Shown: positions 45,198-53,036 of the stretch, piece by piece | Layout of the letters: every line of letters begins with the position of its first letter | Numbering within the stretch: the stretch's first letter is position 1 | Source: Pelosinus sp. | Lineage (GTDB): Bacteria > Bacillota > Negativicutes > DSM-13327 | Direction of reading: 5' to 3' | Length of the DNA stretch: 64,000 nucleotides | Assembly (NCBI GenBank): GCA_029239675.1 | Contig: JARBUM010000003.1 | Location: forward strand, 1-64,000 | The notes under the pieces: model-generated | What the model saw: only the letters and a program-made list of their open reading frames with translations | Databases searched by the model: none | Told to the model about the DNA's origin: nothing | Program-made: the position numbers and the translations under genes

Positions 45198-46106
45198 CTA
45201 CTTTTTCTCTGGTTCCACCTTAGCAAATAAATGGTTGGCCACAGCCACTCCTGTAGGAGATACGGCCAAACCGCCTTGAGCCGTTTCTTTCAAGGTGCAA
45301 GACATAGCATTACCAACTGCAGCCATTGCATCAATCACTTCATCAACAGGTATTACACTGGAAATTCCCGCTAATGCCATTTCAGCGGCTACCATAGCCT
45401 GAGCGGCAGCTCCGGCATTACGTTTTACACAAGGAACTTCCACCAGTCCAGCTACAGGATCGCAAACCAAGCCTAACATGTTTTTTAAAGTAAGCGCTAC
45501 CCCTTGCCCCACTTGCCTAGGGTTGCCACCATAGAGTTCTACCGCCGCACCAGCCGCCATCGCCGCAGCCGAACCACACTCTGCCTGGCAGCCACCAGCA
45601 GCTCCCGATAAAGAAGCCCGTGAAGCAATCACCATACCAATAACACCTGCTACCACTAAAGCTTTAGCCAGTTCCAACTTGCTAAAGCCTCTGGCTTCCG
45701 CCAAAGAAAATAAAACGGCAGGCAAGGTACCACTAGCGCCTGCTGTAGGAGCAGCCACGATACGTCCCATAGATGCATTTGCTTCTCCTATGGCCAAGGC
45801 AATCATGATGGCCTTCGACATTACACTACCAACAATGCTCTTATCAGGAGATTCTGTTCTATAAGCCTCTATCTTTTTTCCATTGCCACCAACTAGTCCC
45901 CCCATTGAGGTAATGCCTGTAAGGCCAATCTCAACAGACTGTTCCATCACATCAAGCATTTCCTCCATACGCCCTAATAATGTTGCTTTATCAATTTCTA
46001 GTTCTTTTACTTGAAACTCTATACAAAAATCACCAAACCCCTTATTTTCCTGTTCAGCTAAGTCAATCCATTCTTGTAAAGATAATTTTTCTTCCATAGT
46101 ATCCAC
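45198..46106 (-). CDS. sdaAA: L-serine dehydratase, alpha subunit
   Basis: 302 residues. It has the Fe-S serine dehydratase alpha-chain pattern: cysteines in GGCQAECGSA, LVCDPVAGL and VPCVKRNAG hold an oxygen-sensitive [4Fe-4S] cluster. It deaminates serine to pyruvate. It lies 17 nt downstream of the beta-subunit gene. Confidence 0.95.
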   Translation of the reverse strand: MDTMEEKLSLQEWIDLAEQENKGFGDFCIEFQVKELEIDKATLLGRMEEMLDVMEQSVEIGLTGITSMGGLVGGNGKKIEAYRTESPDKSIVGSVMSKAIMIALAIGEANASMGRIVAAPTAGASGTLPAVLFSLAEARGFSKLELAKALVVAGVIGMVIASRASLSGAAGGCQAECGSAAAMAAGAAVELYGGNPRQVGQGVALTLKNMLGLVCDPVAGLVEVPCVKRNAGAAAQAMVAAEMALAGISSVIPVDEVIDAMAAVGNAMSCTLKETAQGGLAVSPTGVAVANHLFAKVEPEKK

Positions 46107-46123
46107 CTCATCATTTTACCGTC

Positions 46124-46786
46124 TTAAATTAACTGAATACGACGCACCGCTTGTATATGAGGCAATTTACCAATGACTTCAAATGCTGCATCATCAATTG
46201 GTTGATCTGTCTCAACAATCATAGCTGCTAAGCCGCCTTTTTGTTTACGAAATACCTTCATTTGTGCAACATTTACACCTTGTGTAGATAAAATGCTTGT
46301 CACTAAGGCGATAGCACCAGGCCGATCACGGTGCATTGTCAAGATGGCCGGAAAATCCCCACTAAATTCTACGGGAAAATCATCTATGTTTGTAACAACA
46401 ACACGCCCCCCGCCAACAGAAGTACCTGTCACCGCACAGGTATTGCCATTAGCTCCTGTCAACCAAAAGCGAACAGAATTAGGATGAGCCAAGTCGCCTA
46501 GATTAACGGTAGAAAAAGAAATTACAATTCCAGCCTCTTTTGCTAACTCTAAAGATTTGGGAATGCGTGTGTCATCTGTAGCCCATCCCTGTAGCCCTGC
46601 TGCCAAAGCTAAATCTGTTCCATGTCCTCGATAGGTTTGGGCAAAAGAACCATGTAAGCCAATTACAGCCTCCTTCACTGCTTCACCTAAAATTGCTAGA
46701 GCTAGATTTCCTAATCTTACTGCACCAGCCGTATGAGAACTAGAAGGGCCAATCATTATTGGGCCAATTACATCAAAAATATTCAT
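46124..46786 (-). CDS. sdaAB: L-serine dehydratase, beta subunit
   Basis: 220 residues. An N-terminal SDH_beta domain with FDVIGPIMIGPSSSHTAGAVRLG and a C-terminal ACT domain (from about 148) with HRDRPGAIALVTSIL. Together with SdaAA it makes the two-subunit enzyme found in Firmicutes. AAGGAG precedes the ATG. Confidence 0.95.
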   Translation of the reverse strand: MNIFDVIGPIMIGPSSSHTAGAVRLGNLALAILGEAVKEAVIGLHGSFAQTYRGHGTDLALAAGLQGWATDDTRIPKSLELAKEAGIVISFSTVNLGDLAHPNSVRFWLTGANGNTCAVTGTSVGGGRVVVTNIDDFPVEFSGDFPAILTMHRDRPGAIALVTSILSTQGVNVAQMKVFRKQKGGLAAMIVETDQPIDDAAFEVIGKLPHIQAVRRIQLI

Positions 46787-46854
46787 TTAAAATTCATCTC
46801 CTTCAAGATGCTATCAAACTACCAAAGGAAAAAATTTACTAATTTCTTAGTATC

Positions 46855-46883
46855 ATATTAACATGTTTACTGTCAGAGGACAA
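46855..46883 (-). promoter_or_regulatory. sdaAB-sdaAA promoter
   Basis: -35 TTGTCC (46878-46883), 17-nt spacer, -10 TAATAT (46855-46860) on the minus strand. Confidence 0.6.
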
Positions 46884-46943
46884 TAACACCATACCAATTA
46901 GGTTTACTCTCTTTTTTAAATATGTTACAGTATAATAAAGACT

Positions 46944-47026
46944 CCCTTGTACTAGGTTGTCAGACACAGGCAAAAGCCTTCGTCGTTCTTACTTGGACTC
47001 AAGAAAGTATATACTTTCTGATTCCG
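46944..47026 (+). repeat. Dispersed repeat family A, copy 1
   Basis: About 83 bp. It shares an ordered series of blocks with the reverse-strand copy at 63697-63784: CTTGTACTA, CAGGCA-AAGCCTT, GTCGTTCTTAC-TGG, then AGAAAGTATATACTTTCTGAT. The last block is an 18-bp perfect palindrome (AGAAAGTATATACTTTCT). It ends 37 nt before the response-regulator gene. Confidence 0.6.
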
Positions 47027-47062
47027 TAAAAAAGTTTTATACACTAATAATGGGGAAGTGTT

Positions 47063-47722
47063 ATTATAAAGAAAATCCGCATTATCTTAGCCGATGATCA
47101 CGCTGTGCTGCGATCAGGATTAAAATCCTTACTTAATAGTGCCCCTCAATTTGAAGTAGTGGGAGAAGCTGAAAATGGCATTGAGGCTATAGCCTTAGTG
47201 AAAGCTCTCAATCCTGATGTTCTAATTCTTGATTTATCCATGCCAGATATGAATGGTATGGATTGTATCAAGGAAATTCGATCTCGGGGTATGACATGTC
47301 CTATATTAGTGTTAAGTATGTATGATGATGAAGAGTATATTAAGGAAGTCATGCGTTCTGGAGCCAATAGCTATGTTCTAAAAAAATCCGCTGATACAGA
47401 ATTGATGGAAAGCATTATTAAAATCCATACGGGTAAACGCTATCTAAGTGAAAATCTTTCACAGTCATTATTGAATAATTTACTTTATACCGATTCTAGT
47501 GCACCTGATCAACAACATCCATATAAAGTATTAAGTGTACGCGAACGTGAAGTACTCCGTTTTTTAGCTCTTGGTCATACCAATAGCGAAATTGCCAATA
47601 CCCTTTCCCTTAGCCCTAAAACCATTGACACTTACCGTTCACGTATCATGAATAAGCTTAATATCCATAAAAAATCAGATTTAGTGAATTATGCTATTCA
47701 ATATAAATTAATAAAAATTTAG
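47063..47722 (+). CDS. NarL-type response regulator, non-canonical start codon
   Basis: 219 residues if started at the ATT at 47063. The receiver domain needs KKIRIILADDHAVLRSGLK upstream of the first GTG (47105), but no ATG, GTG or TTG exists between the in-frame TAA at 47048 and that GTG. GGGGAAG (47052-47058) places initiation at ATT 47063 or ATA 47066. Phospho-Asp is in LILDLSMPDM. The C terminus is a LuxR-type helix-turn-helix (LSVREREVLRFLALGHTNSEIANTLSLS). It is upstream of glcD-glcF. A sequencing error in the start codon is the alternative. Confidence 0.85.
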   Translation: MIKKIRIILADDHAVLRSGLKSLLNSAPQFEVVGEAENGIEAIALVKALNPDVLILDLSMPDMNGMDCIKEIRSRGMTCPILVLSMYDDEEYIKEVMRSGANSYVLKKSADTELMESIIKIHTGKRYLSENLSQSLLNNLLYTDSSAPDQQHPYKVLSVREREVLRFLALGHTNSEIANTLSLSPKTIDTYRSRIMNKLNIHKKSDLVNYAIQYKLIKI

Positions 47723-47734
47723 CTCTGCTTATTT

Positions 47735-47785
47735 TTGTAGGGATGAATCCTACAAACTTGTAGGATTCATCCCTACAAGTTTTTA
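47735..47785 (+). terminator. Response-regulator terminator with alternative folds
   Basis: A 21-bp perfect stem (47735-47755 with 47758-47778) with a 2-nt gap, then GTTTTTA. Each arm is itself a 7-bp hairpin (TTGTAGG/CCTACAA), so the region can form one long or two short hairpins. Confidence 0.75.
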
Positions 47786-47917
47786 CTGTATATACCCTAT
47801 TTACATTTCCTCCTATTTAAGTGAAAATACAAATAGTTTATATTATTCAAACATGTGAAAAAAAGGACGCTATTTTATTACCAAAGTTCCAAGTAAAAGA
47901 TAAAGGGGTATAAAAAA

Positions 47918-49300
47918 ATGGAAAAACACCACATCAATGCGTTGAAAGAGATTGTTGGAGAAGAAAATGTATTGACAAGCGCCGAGGATTTATACTGTTA
48001 CTCCTACGATGCAACACCTGGTCATGCTCATATGCCTGATGCCGTTGTATCACCAGCTAATACTACAGAAACTTCTAAGATCTTAAAACTAGCTAATGAA
48101 AATCGTATTCCAGTTTACACTAGAGGGTCAGGCACAAACCTTAGTGCGGGCTGTGTTCCTACAAAAGGCGGCATTGTATTATTAATGACTCGTCTGAACC
48201 AAATTTTAGAAGTAGATTTAGAAAACCTGGTAGCGGTAGCAGGACCTGGTGTTGTTGTGGCTGATTTAAATAAAGAAGTGGCTTCCTTCGGTCTTATTTA
48301 TCCGCCAGATCCTGGAACTGTCGCAACTGCAACCTTGGGTGGTACTGTAGCAGAGAATGCAGGTGGCCTACGAGGTCTTAAGTACGGCGTTTCTAAGCAT
48401 TATATTATGGGTCTAGAAGTTGTACTAGCAAATGGGGACATTATTAATACAGGTGGAAAAAATGTAAAAGATGTTTCTGGTTATGATATGACCAAACTCT
48501 TTACTGGATCAGAAGGAACTTTATGTGTCATCACTAAAATAATTGCAAAACTTGTACCTGCTCCAGAAGCCAAGAAAGCTATGATGGCCATCTTTAAGGA
48601 TCTTGATAATGCCGGCAAGGCTGTTTCTGCTATTATTGCAGCAAAAATTATCCCTGCAACTCTAGAAATTATGGATAACGCTACCATTCGCACGGTAGAA
48701 GATTACGCCAAAGTAGGTCTGCCATTAGACGCAGAAGCTGTACTTCTTATTGAAGTTGACGGTAATCCTATCGTTGTAGAACAAGAAGCCGCTAAGGTTA
48801 TGGAAGCTCTTAAAGCTAACCATGCCGATTTTGTCCAAATCGCCAAAGATGACGCTGAGCGGGATAAGTTATGGGCTGCTCGTCGTGCTGCTTTACCAGC
48901 TTTAGCAAAACTTCGCCCTACCACCTATGTAGAAGATGCAACTGTTCCTCGTAATAAAGTACCTGATTTTCTTCGCGAAGTAAGTGAAATCGCTAAAAGA
49001 AATAATGTAACTATCGGTACCTTCGGTCACGCTGGCGATGGCAATATGCATCCTACTATTGTATGTGATATTCGCCAACCAGAAGAAATGGAACGTGTTT
49101 ATAAAGCTATGGATGAGATGTTTAAAGCTGCAATTGCCTTAAATGGCACATTAAGTGGCGAACATGGAATTGGCCTTGGTAAGTTACCATGGATGGAACA
49201 GCAACATGGCACTGTAGCCATGAATGCAATGAAATCCATCAAGCGCGCACTTGACCCTAACTTGATTTTAAACCCAGGAAAATTAGTGGGAGAGTGTTAA
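47918..49300 (+). CDS. glcD: FAD-linked glycolate/lactate oxidase subunit
   Basis: 460 residues. FAD_binding_4 domain with VYTRGSGTNLSAG, ATLGGTVAENAGGLRGLKYG and DVSGYDMTKLFTGSEGTL, and a C-terminal FAD-oxidase domain ending with GHAGDGNMHPT and GTLSGEHGIGLGKLPW. It oxidises a 2-hydroxyacid (glycolate or D-lactate) and passes electrons to GlcF. AAGGGG precedes the ATG. The next gene starts 1 nt after its stop codon. Confidence 0.92.
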   Translation: MEKHHINALKEIVGEENVLTSAEDLYCYSYDATPGHAHMPDAVVSPANTTETSKILKLANENRIPVYTRGSGTNLSAGCVPTKGGIVLLMTRLNQILEVDLENLVAVAGPGVVVADLNKEVASFGLIYPPDPGTVATATLGGTVAENAGGLRGLKYGVSKHYIMGLEVVLANGDIINTGGKNVKDVSGYDMTKLFTGSEGTLCVITKIIAKLVPAPEAKKAMMAIFKDLDNAGKAVSAIIAAKIIPATLEIMDNATIRTVEDYAKVGLPLDAEAVLLIEVDGNPIVVEQEAAKVMEALKANHADFVQIAKDDAERDKLWAARRAALPALAKLRPTTYVEDATVPRNKVPDFLREVSEIAKRNNVTIGTFGHAGDGNMHPTIVCDIRQPEEMERVYKAMDEMFKAAIALNGTLSGEHGIGLGKLPWMEQQHGTVAMNAMKSIKRALDPNLILNPGKLVGEC

Positions 49301-49301
49301 T

Positions 49302-50618
49302 ATGAGTGAAACAATTACTGCTAAGGATATAAACGAACAAGATAAAGCCCTATTATCAGATCTCCAAGATGCCCTTGCCAATTGCATGAAGTGCGGCAAC
49401 TGCATGGAAGTCTGCCCAGTGTATAAAGAAGTTGGCAAAGAAGCAGCTGTGGCCCGTGGAAAATTATCCTTAATGGAAGGGGTCTTAAAAGGAGCCATTC
49501 CCCTATCTGCTGCTTTTGACACCGCCATGTCCAAATGTGTTTCCTGTAAAGCTTGTACTGCAAAATGTCCTTGTGGCGTACCAGCTGATGAGTTAATCCT
49601 CCGTGGACGCCAAGCGGCTGTAAAAGCACGAGGTTTGCATCCTATTAAGAAAAAAGTTTTTGCTCTTTTAAAAAGCAGACATTTATTTGATTTTTCTCTG
49701 CGTATGGCAGGCATCTTTGGTCCAATAACCTTCAAGAAAATCCCTGGTAAAATGGCAGCCTTAGCTCGCTTCCCTATGCCAGGAATGGACTATAAAAGAG
49801 TAACAGCTCCTTTTGCCTCTACTCCTCTTAGAAGCCAATACCCTGAAGTAATCAAAGTTGATAGACCTACAATGAGAGTTGGTTTCTTTACTGGTTGTAC
49901 AATCAACTATATTTATACTGATGTTGGACAATCGGTCATTAATGTCCTAAAAGAAAATAATATTGAAGTGACTATGCCTAGTATGCAGCATTGTTGTGGC
50001 ACACCAGTATACATGTCTGGTGACGTAGATTCTGCTAAAATACTAGCCAAACACAATATTGAAACTTTTGACAGCTACAACTTTGACTATATTGTTTCCG
50101 CTTGCGGTTCCTGTACAGAAGCTTTCCGTATTGAATTCCCTCATCTCTTTCATGATGATCCAAAGATGAGTGCAATGACTGAAAAACTTGCTAAAAAAAC
50201 CTATGAAATCAGTGAGTTCCTCATTGATATTGTAAAAATTGATAAGACAAAATTAGGCCCAGTAGATGTTACTGTGACTATGCACGATCCATGTCACATG
50301 GCTCGTGGCATTAAAGTTACAAAACAACCTCGTGAAGTTTTAAAATCCATTCCTGGTTTAAAGTTTGTAGAAATGAAAGCACCTGATCGCTGCTGCGGTT
50401 CAGGAGGTTCCTTTAGCTTGGGTAACTATGAGTTATCCCGTAAGATTAACGATAAAAAAATTGTTGATATTGCATCGACCAATGCAGATACGGTAGTTAC
50501 CAGCTGTGGTACTTGCCGAATGCATTTGACGGACGGTTTGTTCCAGAACAACATGAATCAGGATGCTCTTCATGTTATTCAAGTCTTAGATCGATCTTAC
50601 AAAGCTGGTAAAAAATAG
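49302..50618 (+). CDS. glcF: Fe-S subunit of glycolate/lactate oxidase
   Basis: 438 residues. Two [4Fe-4S] motifs (CMKCGNCMEVCPV and CVSCKACTAKCPC) are followed by two CCG-type domains (QHCCGTPVYMSG and DRCCGSGGSFSLG). It carries electrons from GlcD onward. A GGGAGAG site inside the end of glcD drives translation. The response regulator upstream is a plausible controller. Confidence 0.92.
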   Translation: MSETITAKDINEQDKALLSDLQDALANCMKCGNCMEVCPVYKEVGKEAAVARGKLSLMEGVLKGAIPLSAAFDTAMSKCVSCKACTAKCPCGVPADELILRGRQAAVKARGLHPIKKKVFALLKSRHLFDFSLRMAGIFGPITFKKIPGKMAALARFPMPGMDYKRVTAPFASTPLRSQYPEVIKVDRPTMRVGFFTGCTINYIYTDVGQSVINVLKENNIEVTMPSMQHCCGTPVYMSGDVDSAKILAKHNIETFDSYNFDYIVSACGSCTEAFRIEFPHLFHDDPKMSAMTEKLAKKTYEISEFLIDIVKIDKTKLGPVDVTVTMHDPCHMARGIKVTKQPREVLKSIPGLKFVEMKAPDRCCGSGGSFSLGNYELSRKINDKKIVDIASTNADTVVTSCGTCRMHLTDGLFQNNMNQDALHVIQVLDRSYKAGKK

Positions 50619-50638
50619 TATAAAACAGCTTCTTATAC

Positions 50639-50677
50639 AAGAAAACTCCTCTACCCCGTCGGTAGAGGAGTTTTCTT
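50639..50677. terminator. Bidirectional terminator, glcF / cooS
   Basis: 17-bp perfect stem (50639-50655 with 50661-50677) with 5-nt loop, between convergent genes. Confidence 0.92.
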
Positions 50678-50683
50678 AACATC

Positions 50684-52819
50684 TTACAATCCAAGTTCCT
50701 TACGTTTTTTCTCAATATGGTTTACATAAATTTGAATCGTTTTTTCTGCATCAGTTTCTACTGTTAATTTTCCTAAACCTAAAGTCTCAGTTGTTTCTGT
50801 TAAGGTTTTTACCACTAACTCACTACCTGTAACGGAAGGAACTGGCGCAACATGTACCAACCAGCCAAGAGCAATAGCAGTACATGCATCAGCCACCGCC
50901 TTTTGCTCTAAATATTCTGGAGCACCTATTACAATTGGTAGCTTATTAGTATCTACATCTAATGCATCTGCAATTTCCATCGCTGTCTGTGTCATTTTAC
51001 CAATATCAACACAAGCACCATAGGAAAGCACTGGTGGAATTCCTAAAGCTTTGCAGACAGCCTGCAGGCCAGCTCCGGCCTCATCAGCTGCTTTAGGGTT
51101 TGTTAAGCCCGTGTACTCCATTACGGATGAAGTACAACCGCCAGACAAGACTAAAATATCCTTTTCAATTAGTCCCTTTGTTATCTTAAAGATATTACTG
51201 CCACCTTGTCCATAGCGAGCAGTAGTACAACCTACAATAGTGGCAATACCACGAATCTTCCCTGCAACAATGGCATCAATCAGTGGTTTCCAAGAGCCAC
51301 CTAAAGCCGCTTTTACCGACTCTGTGCTGAATCCTATCATGCATTCTGAGGAAACATAAGGTGGAATATAAACTTCTCGATTTTCAGCCTTACGTTTCGA
51401 ATAGGCTTTAATTGCCATATCAAGGATTGTCTCTGCCTGTTTGCGCATTTCTTCCGGCTTAAATTCTACTATCTGAGTATCTGGCATCCGAATTACTTCA
51501 TGAGTACTGACCATAGTAGTACCAAACCGTTTGGCATATAGAGGCAGTGTAGGAATTGTACAGTTATAATCAAACATAAATAAATCTACTGCACCTGTTG
51601 CTAAAAGATATTCTTCAGATAGCCACTCCCCTTCCTGACCACCATAAGCGCTCATTTTTCCTGTATCTTCATAGTTAAGCAATTGCTGCCCTTCGCAAAC
51701 ATGACCTAATACCTGTAGGCCACTTGCACCCACTTGGCGGGCTTTTTCCTGCCACTCTGGGGTAGAAGCCAATTCAATAACAATATGAGCAGCAAGAGGC
51801 ATATGACCATTGGTAATAATATTAATTTTATCTTTTTGCAGTAATCCCATATTCTGTTTCGCAGTTCTTATTTTTTGTGTACCCATTAATATTTCTTGCA
51901 GTATATCCAGAGCAAATAAGCCTTGATATTCATTTGCAATTCCTAGACGTACAGAAGTGAGTAGAAAATCAACTGGATCCGCATTCAGATTGGTCATACA
52001 TTTTGTCTGAGCAAAAGCTACTTCACTAAAACCACCACCAGGGAATATGTTTAGCTTACGCCATAACTCCTGACGTTTAGGCGGTGCAAAGACCTTTGCC
52101 ATTGCTGATTCTTCCCAATACGGTCTGCTAATATCTTCAAGTACCCAATTAGCGAAATTAACTGCAACTTTCTTCACATCTTCATGACTATTTAAACCAG
52201 CCATTTCAGCGTATTTGAGTAATTTGTCTTTATCACGAATCTTTAAACCACTCTCTTGTGGATACTCTGCTGCCGCTTTTAACGTTCTAGCAACCTGTTG
52301 AGCATGAAAAATATTGGCCGATGTTCCAATAGTAACATGACGATAAACAAAGTTTCTCGACACCATTACATCAGCATCAACCCCACAAGCTCCCCGAGGT
52401 ACTTTAGCATTAATGCGACAAGGACCATTGGCGCATAGTTGGCAAGATAGGCCTTGTACACAGAAATTACAACGAATCTTCTCCTGTTGGTCAAATCGGT
52501 CAAAAACGTTGGTTAGTCCTTGGGCATGAACATGTTGGTACATTTCTCGCATGGCTGGATCGATAATCACATTAAGAGGAAAGCCTTCCTTACCCTGATC
52601 TGCTACCTGAATATGCTTACGTTGCCATTTATGTACTTCTTCCATGGAATCAGGGCCTTTCTCAATATCGTAGTATTTTTTAGCATTTTGATGAATATCA
52701 AAATGACGGTTTGGATCATTACTACCGCTGGCATCTCCCTTTCCTGAAATGGACTCTACATCACCCCGAGTAGTTTCATCCGTGCTTTTAATTAGTTTTT
52801 CATTATCATTATTAGGCAT
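50684..52819 (-). CDS. cooS: Carbon monoxide dehydrogenase catalytic subunit
   Basis: 711 residues, slightly longer than the usual 630-640 because of a polar N-terminal extension of about 80. The cysteine-rich region CNFCVQGLSCQLCANGPCRI supplies the B- and D-type clusters. C-cluster-type motifs are GHVCEGQ, IVGCTTARYG, SGGCTSSVMEY and YGACVDIGKM. It oxidises CO or reduces CO2. ATG at 52819 has GGAGG 8 nt upstream; ATG at 52825 is too close to it. No cooC, cooF or acetyl-CoA synthase gene lies nearby, so the electron partner is unknown. Confidence 0.93.
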   Translation of the reverse strand: MPNNDNEKLIKSTDETTRGDVESISGKGDASGSNDPNRHFDIHQNAKKYYDIEKGPDSMEEVHKWQRKHIQVADQGKEGFPLNVIIDPAMREMYQHVHAQGLTNVFDRFDQQEKIRCNFCVQGLSCQLCANGPCRINAKVPRGACGVDADVMVSRNFVYRHVTIGTSANIFHAQQVARTLKAAAEYPQESGLKIRDKDKLLKYAEMAGLNSHEDVKKVAVNFANWVLEDISRPYWEESAMAKVFAPPKRQELWRKLNIFPGGGFSEVAFAQTKCMTNLNADPVDFLLTSVRLGIANEYQGLFALDILQEILMGTQKIRTAKQNMGLLQKDKINIITNGHMPLAAHIVIELASTPEWQEKARQVGASGLQVLGHVCEGQQLLNYEDTGKMSAYGGQEGEWLSEEYLLATGAVDLFMFDYNCTIPTLPLYAKRFGTTMVSTHEVIRMPDTQIVEFKPEEMRKQAETILDMAIKAYSKRKAENREVYIPPYVSSECMIGFSTESVKAALGGSWKPLIDAIVAGKIRGIATIVGCTTARYGQGGSNIFKITKGLIEKDILVLSGGCTSSVMEYTGLTNPKAADEAGAGLQAVCKALGIPPVLSYGACVDIGKMTQTAMEIADALDVDTNKLPIVIGAPEYLEQKAVADACTAIALGWLVHVAPVPSVTGSELVVKTLTETTETLGLGKLTVETDAEKTIQIYVNHIEKKRKELGL

Positions 52820-52949
52820 TAGCATGACCTCCCTCTTTTCCTGTAGTTTTTCTCATTTCTTTCTAAGGTATACCCGAATCCAAGCATTTTTTTCAAGCTC
52901 ACTGAAAATCTCAGAAACAACAAGATCACTTAAACTTATAACTTGTTGA

Positions 52950-53015
52950 TACTAAGAATAAAAAGAACAGGAAGTCTGCCAATAGGCAGACTTCCTGTTC
53001 TTTTTATTCTTAGTA
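52950..53015 (-). terminator. Long perfect inverted repeat / RNase J terminator
   Basis: 31-bp perfect arms (52950-52980 and 52985-53015) with a 4-nt loop, including internal T runs. It follows the RNase J gene on the minus strand by 22 nt and is unusually long for a terminator. Confidence 0.85.
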
Positions 53016-53036
53016 CCTTAACGGTAATTATGCTTT

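Noticed and set aside
47105-47722. Start of the response regulator at the GTG at 47105
   Set aside because: It would remove the first beta strand and the DD pair of the acidic pocket, which are present in frame upstream; no ribosome site lies before this GTG.
49283-49735. 150-residue minus-strand frame inside glcF
   Set aside because: It is antisense to the ferredoxin-motif region of glcF; its apparent length follows from the codon use of the true gene.
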